64,000 nt of DNA from CBDFKY01 sp965248995 (GCA_965248995.1 CBDFKY010000022.1:248001-312000), one strand, 5' to 3'; shown: positions 34,304 through 43,934, numbered from the stretch's first letter. Numbers and translations are program-made. Notes: generated by a model not told the origin, from the letters alone.

Positions 34304-35413
34304 TTATACGTTGAAACGGAAATGGAAGATATCCCCGTCCGCCACCGGATATTCCTTGCCTTCCAGCCGTAACTTGCCCGTGTCTTTCGCCCCCTGTTCC
34401 CCGTTACACGCGATATAATCACCGTAGGCGACGGTTTCGGCGCGGATGAACCCTTTTTCGAAATCCGTATGAATCACGCCCGCCGCTACCGGCGCCTTGG
34501 CGCCCTTATGCACCGTCCATGCCCGCGCTTCCTTGGGGCCTACCGTAAAGAACGTCAGCAGGTCCAGCAGGCGGTACCCCTCCGCGATGATATGGGTGAG
34601 ACCCGTTTGTTCCAGTCCCAGCGAGGCGAGGAAATCCGTTTTTTCTTCCGCGGATTCCAGCGCGGCGATTTCCGCTTCTATCTTCGCGGAAATCACCACG
34701 GAACGCATGTGATGCCGCTGCGCATAATCGCTCACCTCATCACTCAGGCGGTTGCCGGTCGCGGCGGCTTCCTCTTCCACGTTACAGACGATCATCACCG
34801 GCTTGGTGGTCAGCATGTTGAGCATCTTTACCAGACGGCGGCTCTCCGCATCCTTCGCTTCCACTGCCAGCGCCAGCAGCGGCTTGCCTTCCGCCGCCAG
34901 CGCCAAGCCGCTCTCCACCAGCGGCATGAGCGCGATCGCCTCCTTATCATTGCCGCGTACCCTTTTTTCAAGGGAGAGCTTACGCTTTTCCAGCGATTCC
35001 AGATCGGCGAGGATCAGTTCGGTCTGGATGATCTCGAAATCCCGCATCGGGTTGACCGATCCTTCCACATGCGTCACGTCGTCGTCGATGAAACAGCGCA
35101 GCACGTAGACGATCGCGTCCACCTCACGGATATGGGAGAGGAACTGGTTGCCGAGTCCTTCACCCTTGCTGGCGCCGCGCACCAGCCCGGCGATATCGAC
35201 GAATTCCAGCTGTGTGGGAATAACGGTCGCCGACTTCGCCATGCCTGCCAGCGTCTGCAGGCGCACGTCCGGTACGGCCACGCGCCCGATATTCGGCTCG
35301 ATCGTGCAGAAAGGATAATTCGCCGCCTCCGCCTGCTGCTGCGAAACCAATGCGTTGAACAACGTGGATTTCCCTACGTTTGGAAGTCCGACAATACCGC
35401 AACTGAAACCCAT
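34304..35413 (-). CDS. ychF: Ribosome-binding ATPase YchF/OLA1
   Basis: Obg-family ATPase that binds ribosomes and is linked to stress and translation control. About 369 residues. G1 GLPNVGKSTLFNAL, G3 DIAGLVRGASKGEGLGNQFLSHIREVDA and the A-specific NVEE in place of the usual NKxD. A helical insertion and the C-terminal TGS-like domain (LLTFFTVGPKEARAWTV..., FIRAETVAYGDYIACNG) end in the typical VADGDIFHFRFNV. I chose the ATG at 35413 because MGFSCGIVGLPNVGKS is the family start and GGAGAA precedes it; seven extra codons are open upstream. Confidence 0.96.
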   Translation of the reverse strand: MGFSCGIVGLPNVGKSTLFNALVSQQQAEAANYPFCTIEPNIGRVAVPDVRLQTLAGMAKSATVIPTQLEFVDIAGLVRGASKGEGLGNQFLSHIREVDAIVYVLRCFIDDDVTHVEGSVNPMRDFEIIQTELILADLESLEKRKLSLEKRVRGNDKEAIALMPLVESGLALAAEGKPLLALAVEAKDAESRRLVKMLNMLTTKPVMIVCNVEEEAAATGNRLSDEVSDYAQRHHMRSVVISAKIEAEIAALESAEEKTDFLASLGLEQTGLTHIIAEGYRLLDLLTFFTVGPKEARAWTVHKGAKAPVAAGVIHTDFEKGFIRAETVAYGDYIACNGEQGAKDTGKLRLEGKEYPVADGDIFHFRFNV

Positions 35414-35499
35414 TTTCTCCGATCCCGCCTTCATGTGATGCTTGCAGAACGTTTCTTAGCACAACAGGAGAAGTATCGGCTAGTCGAAAGTAGATGCCG

Positions 35500-36153
35500 C
35501 TAATCCTTATACAGTTGTGGAAACTGCTTTTTAAGCACGCTGACTTTCGGCGCGTCGTTTATCATGATGTAAGGATCGTAAGGATGAAGCGTGGCATAAT
35601 TCTGGTGATAATCTTCCGCCGGATAAAACTTCGTCAATGACTCTATATCGGTGACAACGGGCTGCCTGAAATGCCCGGATGCATTCAGCGCGGCGATCTT
35701 TTTTTCCACCGTTTCGCGTTGTTCGGGTGAACCGGTAAATACCGTGGAGCGATATTGCGTACCGTGGTCGGGTCCCTGATAATTCAGTTCCGTAGGATTA
35801 TGGGCTACCGTGAAATAAATATCGAGTAACGTATCGAGACCGATCCTGGCTGGATCATAGGCGACATCGACGGATTCCGCGTGACCCGTACTGCCGGTAC
35901 TGACGATTTCATACTTCGCGTTCTGTTCAGTCCCTCCCGCATACCCCGCCACCGCGCTGTCTACCCCTTTCGTATGCTGAAACACCGCCTGCATCCCCCA
36001 GAAACATCCGCCTGCGAACACGATGTGCTGAGACGGCGCTTCTGAATGGGGAGCAGGTTTTTCAATTTCTTCCGATGCCATGCAGGGAAAAGCTGAAAGC
36101 GTGATCGCACTGATGAAAAATCCGAATAACGCGTTTCTGGTGTTTGTTCGCAT
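35500..36153 (-). CDS. msrA: Exported peptide-methionine (S)-S-oxide reductase
   Basis: Repairs oxidised methionine in proteins. 217 residues. The N-terminus (RNALFGFFISAITLSAFPCMAS) is a signal peptide, so this copy acts in the periplasm. The core has the catalytic FAGGCFWGMQAVF (Cys ~50), GYAGGTEQNAKYE, STGSTGHAESV, the family core PTELNYQGPDHGTQYRS and HQNYATLHPYDPY. A resolving Cys near the C-terminus is not seen; the tail ends KKQFPQLYKD. It is alone, with 86 bases to ychF. Confidence 0.95.
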   Translation of the reverse strand: MRTNTRNALFGFFISAITLSAFPCMASEEIEKPAPHSEAPSQHIVFAGGCFWGMQAVFQHTKGVDSAVAGYAGGTEQNAKYEIVSTGSTGHAESVDVAYDPARIGLDTLLDIYFTVAHNPTELNYQGPDHGTQYRSTVFTGSPEQRETVEKKIAALNASGHFRQPVVTDIESLTKFYPAEDYHQNYATLHPYDPYIMINDAPKVSVLKKQFPQLYKD

Positions 36154-36275
36154 ACTGTAACTCCCGTACTGAAGAAAAAGAACCTACAATAGGATTCGCC
36201 TGCCTTCAGCCATTCGTTACATCCGCTTATTCACGACATGGAAAACATCGTATTCCATCAACAAAGGAAGAAAAG

Positions 36276-36785
36276 TTATTTCGCGGACAATTTCTGCACA
36301 TGCTTCATATGATCCTTAAGCGTCGGCAAGGTATTGCCGGCAAACGTTTTCAAGGCCTTGTCATCCCCATGCTGGGAATAATCCGTGAAGAGACTGACCG
36401 CTTCCTTGTGGGCGTCTTTTTGAAGCGCGATATAACGGGTATCGAACTCTTTTCCGTTCACAGACGCCAGTGAATCCAGATCTTTCTGATGTTTTTCGTC
36501 CAGTTTGGCTGCAGGCGTTGCTTTGGAAGGAGAACTGCTCAACGCCTTTTTAAGCGCGGCCGTACTTTTGGTATGATCGGTGATCATGCGCGCGGCGAAT
36601 TCCTTTACCTCCGCATTTTTCGATTTACCCTGCGCCAGTTTACTGGTGTTGATTTCAAACTGGTCGGCGATGGAAGCGTGGGTAACGAAATCCTGCGCGG
36701 AAGAAACTTTTGCAGCCTGGGCAGCAAATGCCAGCGTGACGATGCCGAGCATACCTGCCGTAATGGCGATGTTACGAATGATCAT
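36276..36785 (-). CDS. DUF4142 exported ferritin-like protein
   Basis: 169 residues. A signal peptide (IAITAGMLGIVTLAFAAQAA) is followed by the four-helix DUF4142 domain (ASIADQFEINTSKLAQGKSKNAEVKEFAARMITDHTKS..., KDAHKEAVSLFTDYSQHGDD). Periplasmic, function unknown; the family is common in stress regulons. AAAGGA lies eight bases before the ATG. A small hydrophilic gene lies 69 bases upstream on the same strand. Confidence 0.85.
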   Translation of the reverse strand: MIIRNIAITAGMLGIVTLAFAAQAAKVSSAQDFVTHASIADQFEINTSKLAQGKSKNAEVKEFAARMITDHTKSTAALKKALSSSPSKATPAAKLDEKHQKDLDSLASVNGKEFDTRYIALQKDAHKEAVSLFTDYSQHGDDKALKTFAGNTLPTLKDHMKHVQKLSAK

Positions 36786-36854
36786 GATTTTTGTCCTTTA
36801 GGGTTCTGTGAAATGTAAATGGTGGAATAGATAACTATCTGGGATTAAATGTAT

Positions 36855-37025
36855 TCAGGATTTTTCGCCGGTTTCAACGTTGAAGTGCGAAACAACACGA
36901 TTATTTTCAATAATTTTCTGGCCGCCCTTTTGATCACTATCGGTATGGGTGCGTTTACTTTTGTGGTCCTGATTACTATAAGACCGTTCTGTATCGGAAT
37001 ACGAAGGTTGTCGAGGAGTAACCAT
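36855..37025 (-). CDS. Small hydrophilic protein, unknown
   Basis: 56 residues, strongly hydrophilic, no signal peptide. It starts MVTPRQPSYSDTERSYSNQD and ends RVVSHFNVETGEKS. I chose the ATG at 37025 because AAAAGGA stands seven bases upstream. A competing plus-strand frame with one hydrophobic stretch covers the same bases but has no ribosome site. The gene could be co-transcribed with the DUF4142 gene. Not recognised. Confidence 0.4.
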   Translation of the reverse strand: MVTPRQPSYSDTERSYSNQDHKSKRTHTDSDQKGGQKIIENNRVVSHFNVETGEKS

Positions 37026-37314
37026 AAAAAATCCTTTTAATGAAGGCGATAAGCGATAATGAAAGTCCTGCATTCAGTAGAATACTGTTTCTATGTCTAT
37101 ACGATTCAATATCAGGCTGCCATAAGGAACTCGAAAATTCATGTAAACCCTGTATAAAGACGGTTATCTCCGGTAAAAATCCGCGCTCAGGTGTAACTCT
37201 TGACAGAGGCTAGCACGAAATAATGCATGTGCAGAATGACGGATACTCATTTACGTGAAACATTTCTATTCTTCCGATGTAATGCATAAGATTTAAACTT
37301 AAAGAGGTTATAGC

Positions 37315-37863
37315 ATGTCTGTGAATTCACTCCCGCACTCGAAAAATGAACCTGCCTACGCTTCATCTTCTCCTGGCTTTCTAAAATTTCTGATTCTCGG
37401 CCCGGTAAAACTGTTGATTGCATGGCCTGAGAAGATCGCCTCCCATTTTCTGTGGGCCGGGCCGCTTCTGGCCCGTCTGGTAACGGGATATGTCTTCATG
37501 CTCTCAGGATGGGGGAAGCTGAACAACCTGCCGCAGATCACCAAAAATTTTGTGGAATGGGGCATCCCTTTTCCTCAATTCCTCACCCCCCTGACCTCCG
37601 GAATCGAATATTTCGGCGGCATCTTCCTCATGCTCGGGTTTCTCACCCGCATCAGCGGCGGCGCTTTGGCGGTCGTGATGGCGGTCGCAATTCTGTCCGC
37701 GAAACTTGCCGATATCGACTCGCTTGAGACATTGTTCGGGTTTGAAGAGGCATCGTATTTCGTAATCTTTACGTGGTTCGCCGTTTGCGGAGCGGGGAAA
37801 GCGTCGGTTGATTATGTGCTGGTTCGGAACAATGGCGGTAAACATATATTGGCTCAAAAATGA
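37315..37863 (+). CDS. DoxX family membrane protein
   Basis: 182 residues, four helices (~45-62, 85-105, 112-130, 145-165). LLARLVTGYVFMLSGWGKLNNLPQITKNFVEWGIPFP and SGIEYFGGIFLMLGFLTRISG are the DoxX/YphA hallmarks. Probably an inner-membrane protein of redox or thiosulphate/quinone-related stress. AAAGAGG precedes the ATG. The 241 bases upstream hold no other gene. Confidence 0.88.
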   Translation: MSVNSLPHSKNEPAYASSSPGFLKFLILGPVKLLIAWPEKIASHFLWAGPLLARLVTGYVFMLSGWGKLNNLPQITKNFVEWGIPFPQFLTPLTSGIEYFGGIFLMLGFLTRISGGALAVVMAVAILSAKLADIDSLETLFGFEEASYFVIFTWFAVCGAGKASVDYVLVRNNGGKHILAQK

Positions 37864-37968
37864 GGACTAAAATGTACTTGGATTGTACAGAGGGGCTGAT
37901 TAAAAGGTAAAAAAATCTTGCTTAATCGTTAATATAAAGCTAAGATGAATGCATACAAATAGGCAAAA

Positions 37969-38883
37969 TTGCCCTTTTTTACCGTGGTAGATTTTTTTGC
38001 TAGTTACAACCTGCCTTCTGATCGTCCCGCTGCGCTTAAAGAAATTCTGAAAGGAGTTTCTCAAGAACGCCTAGCTAAGATCGAAGAGAAATATCCTGGT
38101 ACCAAATCGATCGCCTATAAGCGTTTGACCCAGGAATTACTGAAGAGTGGTGTTTCATTGGAGCGTCAGGGAGTTATCCAACGGATGTTTCCAAACATTC
38201 TGAAGGATTCCCGAAAGATTGAGAAAGCAAGCAAGACCTACAAAGGTCGCGCTGCTAATTCCAATTTTCGCAAAAACTACACCTCTCGTGCTTCATCCTT
38301 CCGTGCTTCGTCTTTCTCTCATCAGCCTTACTTTTATGATGACAGAATGAGTTTCACTGAGCTTTACCTGTGGGCGGAAATTCTGCACCTTGACCCTCTT
38401 TTGGTCATGGCAACAGGCGATCCGCTCAGTGCATGGTTGATCGAAGAAATTTTTGAGCCTAACTTTGCTCAGGAGTCTCTTCAAGACATTCCCCAGGATC
38501 AGCAGGATTTCTCGGACTACAATCCTGATGTTCGCTATCAAGAAGGTGATTATCAATCCATCACTCAAGAGCAGTTCGACGACCAAAATCTCGAACAGTT
38601 TTTGGCTGAAACCGATGATCCCAATATCACTGACGCACAATTTGCCACAGATGTAATGGGAACTGAAGATCCTTTCTTAGGATTGGATTCTCTCGATAGC
38701 CAGCTTGCTACCGACACGGATCAACTCCAAGAAACATTTGATGATCCGCTTGCTGATTCGGCCACTGAGGAATCAGGGTTTGATTCTGATATTCCAACTT
38801 CGGAACCTTCAGAAGAAACATTTGATGATCCGCTTGATGAATCATCGGCTGATGTAGACGAAACAGAATCTCACGACTCCTAG
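37969..38883 (+). CDS. Hypothetical protein with acidic repetitive C-terminus
   Basis: 304 residues, unknown. The N-terminal ~115 are basic and helical (KEILKGVSQERLAKIEEKYPGTKS...), then a neutral segment with FTELYLWAEILHLDPLLVMATG. The last ~140 are very acidic (Asp/Glu/Ser/Gln), with EETFDDPL repeated (QETFDDPLADS, EETFDDPLDES). The best start is TTG 37969 following AAATAGG; an in-frame stop lies just upstream, so no longer start exists. AT-richer than its neighbours, which suggests acquired DNA. The basic front and acidic tail would suit a DNA- or protein-binding partner; no function is claimed. Confidence 0.6.
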   Translation: MPFFTVVDFFASYNLPSDRPAALKEILKGVSQERLAKIEEKYPGTKSIAYKRLTQELLKSGVSLERQGVIQRMFPNILKDSRKIEKASKTYKGRAANSNFRKNYTSRASSFRASSFSHQPYFYDDRMSFTELYLWAEILHLDPLLVMATGDPLSAWLIEEIFEPNFAQESLQDIPQDQQDFSDYNPDVRYQEGDYQSITQEQFDDQNLEQFLAETDDPNITDAQFATDVMGTEDPFLGLDSLDSQLATDTDQLQETFDDPLADSATEESGFDSDIPTSEPSEETFDDPLDESSADVDETESHDS

Positions 38884-38918
38884 TCGTTAGTTCCGTTTAG
38901 TCATCGCGAATAGATAAA

Positions 38919-38942
38919 GGGAGCCTATAGCTCCCTTTTTTT
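38919..38942 (+). terminator. Rho-independent terminator
   Basis: GGGAGC, loop CTATA, GCTCCC, then seven T, 35 bases past the stop of the gene at 37969. Confidence 0.9.
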
Positions 38943-38949
38943 ATGCGTA

Positions 38950-40245
38950 TCAATGCGTCAGTGCAAAAGAGGGGGAGGGGGATGTGACATGCCGCGCGCT
39001 GAGCGCTTCCAATTGCGTCTTGGGTAGTTCTTGCGCTTGAGGAAGCGCTTTATGCTTCATGGCGAGTTCCATGATGCGCGCCGCCGTATGCTTCGCCCCT
39101 TCCCAGTCCAGATCCGCCAGTGCCGCACCGGTGGTGTGCGGTGAGGCATCCAGCGTTTTCGCCAGCAACGCGGGATCGGTTTTTTCCTGTTCGTTCAGCG
39201 GCTCCGCTCCGGCCATGCGGTAGATGATTTCCGCCCGTTTCAACTGCTCCGGTGTTTCGCGGGGCAGCAGGACAAAAGGACGGTGGGCCTGCATTAATTC
39301 GGAAGTGGTATTATACCCTCCACGGCAAAAAGCGGCGGCAGAGTCTACGATTTCCTGGCGAAACCTATCGGGATCAATGGGCCGTAATATCCGTATATGT
39401 TCACCGTCCGGCTGGGACGCCGCCAATGTTTTCAATGCCTGAAACTGCTCTTCCGGCATATTATCGCTGACATACAATTGCCACGGTTGACGCTGGAATT
39501 GCTCCGAATGGGCTCGCGCTGCGATGATGGTTTCAAAAAATGCTTGATCCTCAGGATAATATCCCCCTCCCGCAAAAGCGATCACCGCCCGATCGGCTTC
39601 GGGCGTATCACGTGTGGCAGGCAGTTCCTGCACGAACTGACCCATATATTCCACCGGCTTGGTAATGCGGTTCCATTCCGGATTGGAGTCCGCCAAGGTG
39701 GCAAACCGTTCATCGCCCCGAACTAGAATCTTGTCGAAATGATGGTGAATCCTGCCCAAGGTAGTAAGAGTATTTTCACTAAACATCAGGTCACGGCAAA
39801 GACCGATGATTTCTGGACGTTTTGAATCGGGTTCATCCCTTATTCCATATTCGTCTTTTACCGCTTTCATAAACGGGTCACGCCATTTCATCATAAACGG
39901 ATAAAATTCGAACATGACGGCGTCCGGCTGGACCTGTTCCATGACTTCCCGCGCCGCGGTGCGCATCTCATTTTTATATGCTTCATCCTTTTTAAGGAGG
40001 TTATTTCCAAGTGTGAAATGTTCACGTTTTCCATCTTTTTCTTTAAAATAAACGCTTGGAAGATGATGAATGGTCGCCCCTGGAAAAGAAAAATGATCCG
40101 CTGCATGATAAAGCGTGGAGGACATAATGTGCACGTCCGCTCCCATTTTCTGCAGTTCATCGTTAATCATGCTGACAATATTGAAATGTCCGTATCCTTC
40201 GGTGGATTCCACATTAATCAGAATGGTCGGTTTGCCGTTTTTCAT
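38950..40245 (-). CDS. MurG-like family 28 glycosyltransferase
   Basis: 431 residues, soluble GT-B fold. The N-terminus (KPTILINVESTEGYGHFNIVSMINDELQKMGADVHIM) has the glycine/His acceptor loop, and the C-terminal half has the UDP-sugar site AAFCRGGYNTTSELMQAHRPFVLLPRE, typical of COG4671/MurG-like enzymes. Acceptor and sugar are unknown. The best Met is 40245 (MKNGKPTIL); AGGAGG abuts it rather than lying 5-9 bases away, so the true start is not settled, and TTG 40266 is also possible. The terminator for the convergent gene at 37969 lies at its 3' end. Confidence 0.75.
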   Translation of the reverse strand: MKNGKPTILINVESTEGYGHFNIVSMINDELQKMGADVHIMSSTLYHAADHFSFPGATIHHLPSVYFKEKDGKREHFTLGNNLLKKDEAYKNEMRTAAREVMEQVQPDAVMFEFYPFMMKWRDPFMKAVKDEYGIRDEPDSKRPEIIGLCRDLMFSENTLTTLGRIHHHFDKILVRGDERFATLADSNPEWNRITKPVEYMGQFVQELPATRDTPEADRAVIAFAGGGYYPEDQAFFETIIAARAHSEQFQRQPWQLYVSDNMPEEQFQALKTLAASQPDGEHIRILRPIDPDRFRQEIVDSAAAFCRGGYNTTSELMQAHRPFVLLPRETPEQLKRAEIIYRMAGAEPLNEQEKTDPALLAKTLDASPHTTGAALADLDWEGAKHTAARIMELAMKHKALPQAQELPKTQLEALSARHVTSPSPSFALTH

Positions 40246-40383
40246 CCTCCTATCATAATGAAGCAATGTTATATTTTTATTACTAGAAAATTAATATTCG
40301 GCATTTTATATTTTCTGATTCAAACAGAAATTTTTCGGCTCTATAATATTTGAAATAATGGAGGTTCCATAGAACGAGTGAGG

Positions 40384-40545
40384 GGAAACTGCTTCACCCT
40401 CCGGTTCTGCGTATTGGAAAAGCAACTGGCCGGTTTGGACATGGAAGCGGCCTGTAAAGGTTATATGGACTGAGAACCGATTCCCGTTCCCGATGACGTT
40501 GCAGACTTCATCGGCATGGAGCCAACAGGGCGTGAAATGCTGTGA
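40384..40545 (+). pseudogene. Decayed MazE-type antitoxin
   Basis: A remnant of a MazE/PemI antitoxin. GNCFTLRFCVLEKQLAGLDMEA (from 40384) matches the WGNSLALR...EQLGLEAG antitoxin core. The frame then breaks with TGA after YMD, and a new frame gives PVPDDVADFIGMEPTGREML ending at 40543-40545. The N-terminus and Met are gone. It leads into the toxin remnant with overlapping stop/start (TGA inside GTGA), the normal antitoxin-toxin spacing. Bases 40267-40383 upstream hold no gene. Confidence 0.6.
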
Positions 40546-40981
40546 GCTACGTTCTGAAACGGGGTGACTATGTATTCGTTAATCTGAGTCCAACCTTGGG
40601 TACGAACAGCAGGGCCACAGGCCCGCTTTGATCCTCTCCAATGATGCGTTCAATGCGCACGGTACTTGTTTCGTCTGTCCGATTACGTCGAAAGCGAAAC
40701 TGAAACGTCCTTTCACGGTGGCAAGCCATATTGGTGGGGCGGATGGTACCATTTTAGTGGAGCATACCCGCTCGATTGACTGGCAGGCACGAGGAGTGAC
40801 ATTCAGTGATACGGCAGACGCGGAAACGGTCAGGCAAATGCAGACGATGTTGGTAGCGCTTGTGTGCGTTAAACTCTTCCAAGCCTCGACCTACCTTACA
40901 AAATCATTTCCACATCAAAATAGGAAATCTGCATTGGTAAGGGCAATCGTTCCTTCCAGCGTAATAGAAAAAGTGGAATGA
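40542..40981 (+). pseudogene. Decayed MazF-type mRNA interferase
   Basis: MazF/PemK toxin remnant. The GTG at 40542 gives SYVLKRGDYVFVNLSPTLGTNSRATGP, the normal toxin opening. One extra base near 40625 ends this frame in TGA; the next frame continues with LILSNDAFNAHGTCFVCPITSKAK...GTILVEHTRSIDWQ, the rest of the toxin core. The C-terminus after ADAETVRQMQTMLVAL is replaced by unrelated residues that run over the 3' end of the RTX gene. Inactive as a toxin. Confidence 0.7.
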
Positions 40982-43914
40982 GGATCGTCAATTAGCGTAT
41001 CTCCACCACTATGCGTAATGACCAGTTGCCCTGCTGTCGGAGCACCGGAAGCAATGCTGGTAAAAGACAGTGCGCTAAGGTCTATTTTATCGCCTGCCGC
41101 ACTGTTGAAACTGTTAATACGGTCTCTTGCGATGTCCGTACTTTCGGCGAGTGACGTATAGATAAAATAATCCACACCCGAACCGCCAAAAAGGGAATCA
41201 GCCCCTAAGCCACCAGTAATAAAATTAGTTCCACTGTCACCGTAGAGAAAATCATTGCCGTCGCCACCGAGTAACGTGTCATTACCGTCACCGCCTTGCA
41301 ATACGTCATTCCCCACATCTCCTTTGAGAAGATCATTGCCTGAAAGGCCGTCCAGAGAATCATTACCGATTCCGCCTGAAATCGTATCGGCGGAGCCGTA
41401 TCCCACGATATGGTCGTCCCCGTTCGTGGAAATGAGCAGTTTATCACGGATTTGCGCAGCACTGAGACTGCTTCCGTCCGCAAATTTAAATGTTTCGATC
41501 TGGAACCATCCCGTAGAGTCCAGCTGTTCTGTCAGAATTATGGAACCGCCTTGACTTACCTGGATTTTGACACTGTCGGAATAATAGACGGTGCGTGCGA
41601 AACTGAGATTCGCCGCCGTAATACCCGTGCCAAACGAAAGCACATCGCTGGAGGTGCCTGTCTGACCATCATAAATCGTATCATTCCCATCACCGAGATT
41701 GTAGATATAGGTATCATTGCCGGTGCCGCCGCTCAGGCTGTCATTGCCGTGACCGCCGATGAGCGTATCCTTACTATTGTCATACCCCGTAATGGTATCA
41801 TCACCGTCCGTCGATTGGAGCAGCGCAGTACGAATTTGCGCAGCGCTCATGCTGCCCCCTCCGGTAAACGTCAGCTTTTCGATGCCGAACCATCCGCTGG
41901 AATCCACCTGATTCGGGAGAAAAATAGAGCCGCCCCCGTTGATCGAAATTGTCACATCCTGCGTGTTGATCGTACGACTGAACGTGAGGTCGCTGGCTTT
42001 AATGCCGACGCCGAAAGCAATCACATCGCTGGAGATGCTCGCCTGTTGGTCGGTAATCGTATCATTCCCATCCCCAAACGTATATTTATAGGTATCATTA
42101 CCCGTTCCACCATCCAGTGAATCGTTACCATGACCGCCGGTAAGCGTATCGTTTCCCTCAAACCCGAAGACATATTGCGTGCCCTCGCCGCCGGTCAGCA
42201 CATCTTTGCCTGCTCCGCCCTCCATATAGTTTCCAAGCGGAGTTACGGTAACGGCATGTCCCGCAGCGGCGTCGACCTGGGCATGTACCTGAGTTTCGCT
42301 CAATCCGAAATCGGTATGGTAGGTGAGGAGTGTGCGTTCCACTTCCGACCAGTACACGTTTTTATCCGTGGTATCCGTAGGTTGAGACGCCTTGGCATTG
42401 GTCAGAATTTGCGTGGCGCTGGCGGAAAACACCATTTTGTCATGGCCAAAATCATAATACGGATTGCCGAAGACGGCTTTGAGCGGCCCTTGTGCCGCAA
42501 AGCGCACCGCCATTTCGTTTTCCAGTAACGTATAGGAATGTTCCAAATTTGCTGCATTCGCAGAATTGGGATCAATACGGTGAAAAACGTTGTTTTCCGT
42601 ATAATTCAATCCGGTGAAATGCTGCACCACTTCCAGATGCTGCGCATTGACGTACTCTCCCCGAGAAGTCGGAGTTACCGTATTAGCATGAGACCATTCC
42701 AGTAACATACTGTCCAGCTTGACGTAAAACTGATCCAGGCTAGCAAGGGGCAGGGCAGCGATGGCTTTGACCTGAGTCATCAGCGTAGCATCTTCCGAGA
42801 CGGCGAAATGCAGGGATTTCACATCGCCGTAGCCACGGGAGAGAGGCAGGAAAAGGGCCTCCGCCTTGATTTCGGACGGTGTGCCGAGATACCAGCTATT
42901 ATGCTGATCGACGGAGAACAGCACGTCGGCGGCGGTCTGCGTGACGCCGTTCATCACGAAGCTGGACGTGCCGGCCACATTATGTCCTGCGAGGGAGGTC
43001 GTGGTAGAGGTTTGCAGGGAAAGGGAGGTGATATGGAGTTGATCCAGCGTTTTAAGTTCACCCGCATCGGTTTTGCCGTCGGAGTTCAGATCCTGCCAGA
43101 CCTTGATGGTATTCCATGCGGTATCGGCAGCGGTAATTTTGTTATCATGATTTGTATCGAGCAGGGCCAGCTTGGCGTAAGCGGATGTTCCGCCGTTATC
43201 CCCGAACATCTCTGCTTGGCTGTCAATGCGTCCATTGCCGTTCAGGTCACGCACCAGAAAACCGTCCGTTGGTTTGATCCATTCGGTTTTCTCAGCGAAT
43301 TTATCCGCGTCTATGTCATAGAAGATGCTGGACACACTATCGTTTTTAATATACTCTATACCATTGTTATTTAAGTCTAAAACTATCGGAGATACGCTGC
43401 AGGCAGTGGTGAATGCCCCCACCATGTCGGCCAGTGCACAGGCGACAATTCCAGCGCCTACTTCCACATCATGGAAAAAGTCGTGAAAATAATCGTGAAT
43501 ATCAATGCCCATTTTATGAAAGGTGTTTAATATGTCGTCCCATGAAACAAGTTGCGAAGTATAGGAAGTATTGATGCCAGTTACTAACCCATCAGGAAAA
43601 GATGGATCAGTTCCTTTTTGAAAGACCATTGTACCACTTACTACTGAATAAGCGCCTTTAGAATTAATTGCTAATCCGACAAAAGGGACAAAACCTGTTC
43701 CCGTATTGATAACTAAATCTGGTATGGTAAAACCTCCCGCTATGCCCCAAGCATCAGTTACGGGGTTATAATTTGCTGCTCCAGCAGCATAACCATACTG
43801 ACCGCCTGCTATAAAGGTTCCATTTGAAGGGTTTCCCTCAAAACCTATCACCATTTTGACATTCCCAACAGGAAACTCTTTAACGCCAACAATTGTACCA
43901 TTTAACTGACCCAA
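40915..43914 (-). CDS. Large RTX/FrpC-like secreted calcium-binding protein
   Basis: 999 residues, probably exported by a type I system. Residues 1-135 are a Gly-rich beta domain that is specific to this copy. A constant block follows (~138-320): DYFHDFFHDVEVGAGIVACALADMVGAF, then FrpC-like Ca-binding loops (LDLNNNGIEY, DIDADKFAEK, DLNGNGRIDS, DTNHDNKITAAD, DLNSDGKTDAGE). A long middle leads to three RTX blocks (~560-612, 700-745, 835-920) of GGxGNDxLxG nonapeptides, each followed by an HCBP-related segment (GGSMSAAQIRTALL). The C-terminal ~60 residues would be the secretion signal. The start is TTG 43914 with AAGGAG seven bases upstream. No toxin domain is recognised; transporter genes are not in the window. 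Confidence 0.85.
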   Translation of the reverse strand: MGQLNGTIVGVKEFPVGNVKMVIGFEGNPSNGTFIAGGQYGYAAGAANYNPVTDAWGIAGGFTIPDLVINTGTGFVPFVGLAINSKGAYSVVSGTMVFQKGTDPSFPDGLVTGINTSYTSQLVSWDDILNTFHKMGIDIHDYFHDFFHDVEVGAGIVACALADMVGAFTTACSVSPIVLDLNNNGIEYIKNDSVSSIFYDIDADKFAEKTEWIKPTDGFLVRDLNGNGRIDSQAEMFGDNGGTSAYAKLALLDTNHDNKITAADTAWNTIKVWQDLNSDGKTDAGELKTLDQLHITSLSLQTSTTTSLAGHNVAGTSSFVMNGVTQTAADVLFSVDQHNSWYLGTPSEIKAEALFLPLSRGYGDVKSLHFAVSEDATLMTQVKAIAALPLASLDQFYVKLDSMLLEWSHANTVTPTSRGEYVNAQHLEVVQHFTGLNYTENNVFHRIDPNSANAANLEHSYTLLENEMAVRFAAQGPLKAVFGNPYYDFGHDKMVFSASATQILTNAKASQPTDTTDKNVYWSEVERTLLTYHTDFGLSETQVHAQVDAAAGHAVTVTPLGNYMEGGAGKDVLTGGEGTQYVFGFEGNDTLTGGHGNDSLDGGTGNDTYKYTFGDGNDTITDQQASISSDVIAFGVGIKASDLTFSRTINTQDVTISINGGGSIFLPNQVDSSGWFGIEKLTFTGGGSMSAAQIRTALLQSTDGDDTITGYDNSKDTLIGGHGNDSLSGGTGNDTYIYNLGDGNDTIYDGQTGTSSDVLSFGTGITAANLSFARTVYYSDSVKIQVSQGGSIILTEQLDSTGWFQIETFKFADGSSLSAAQIRDKLLISTNGDDHIVGYGSADTISGGIGNDSLDGLSGNDLLKGDVGNDVLQGGDGNDTLLGGDGNDFLYGDSGTNFITGGLGADSLFGGSGVDYFIYTSLAESTDIARDRINSFNSAAGDKIDLSALSFTSIASGAPTAGQLVITHSGGDTLIDDPHSTFSITLEGTIALTNADFLF

Positions 43915-43934
43915 AATGAATCTCCTTAAGAAAA

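Noticed and set aside
37190..37230. TTGACA ... TAATGC as a sigma-70 promoter before doxX
   Set aside because: The spacer is 15 bp and the -10 match is poor, so I do not list it.
41200..42200. Regular short repeats that could suggest a CRISPR or minisatellite
   Set aside because: They encode GGxGNDxLxG nonapeptides of RTX domains in frame; there are no spacers.
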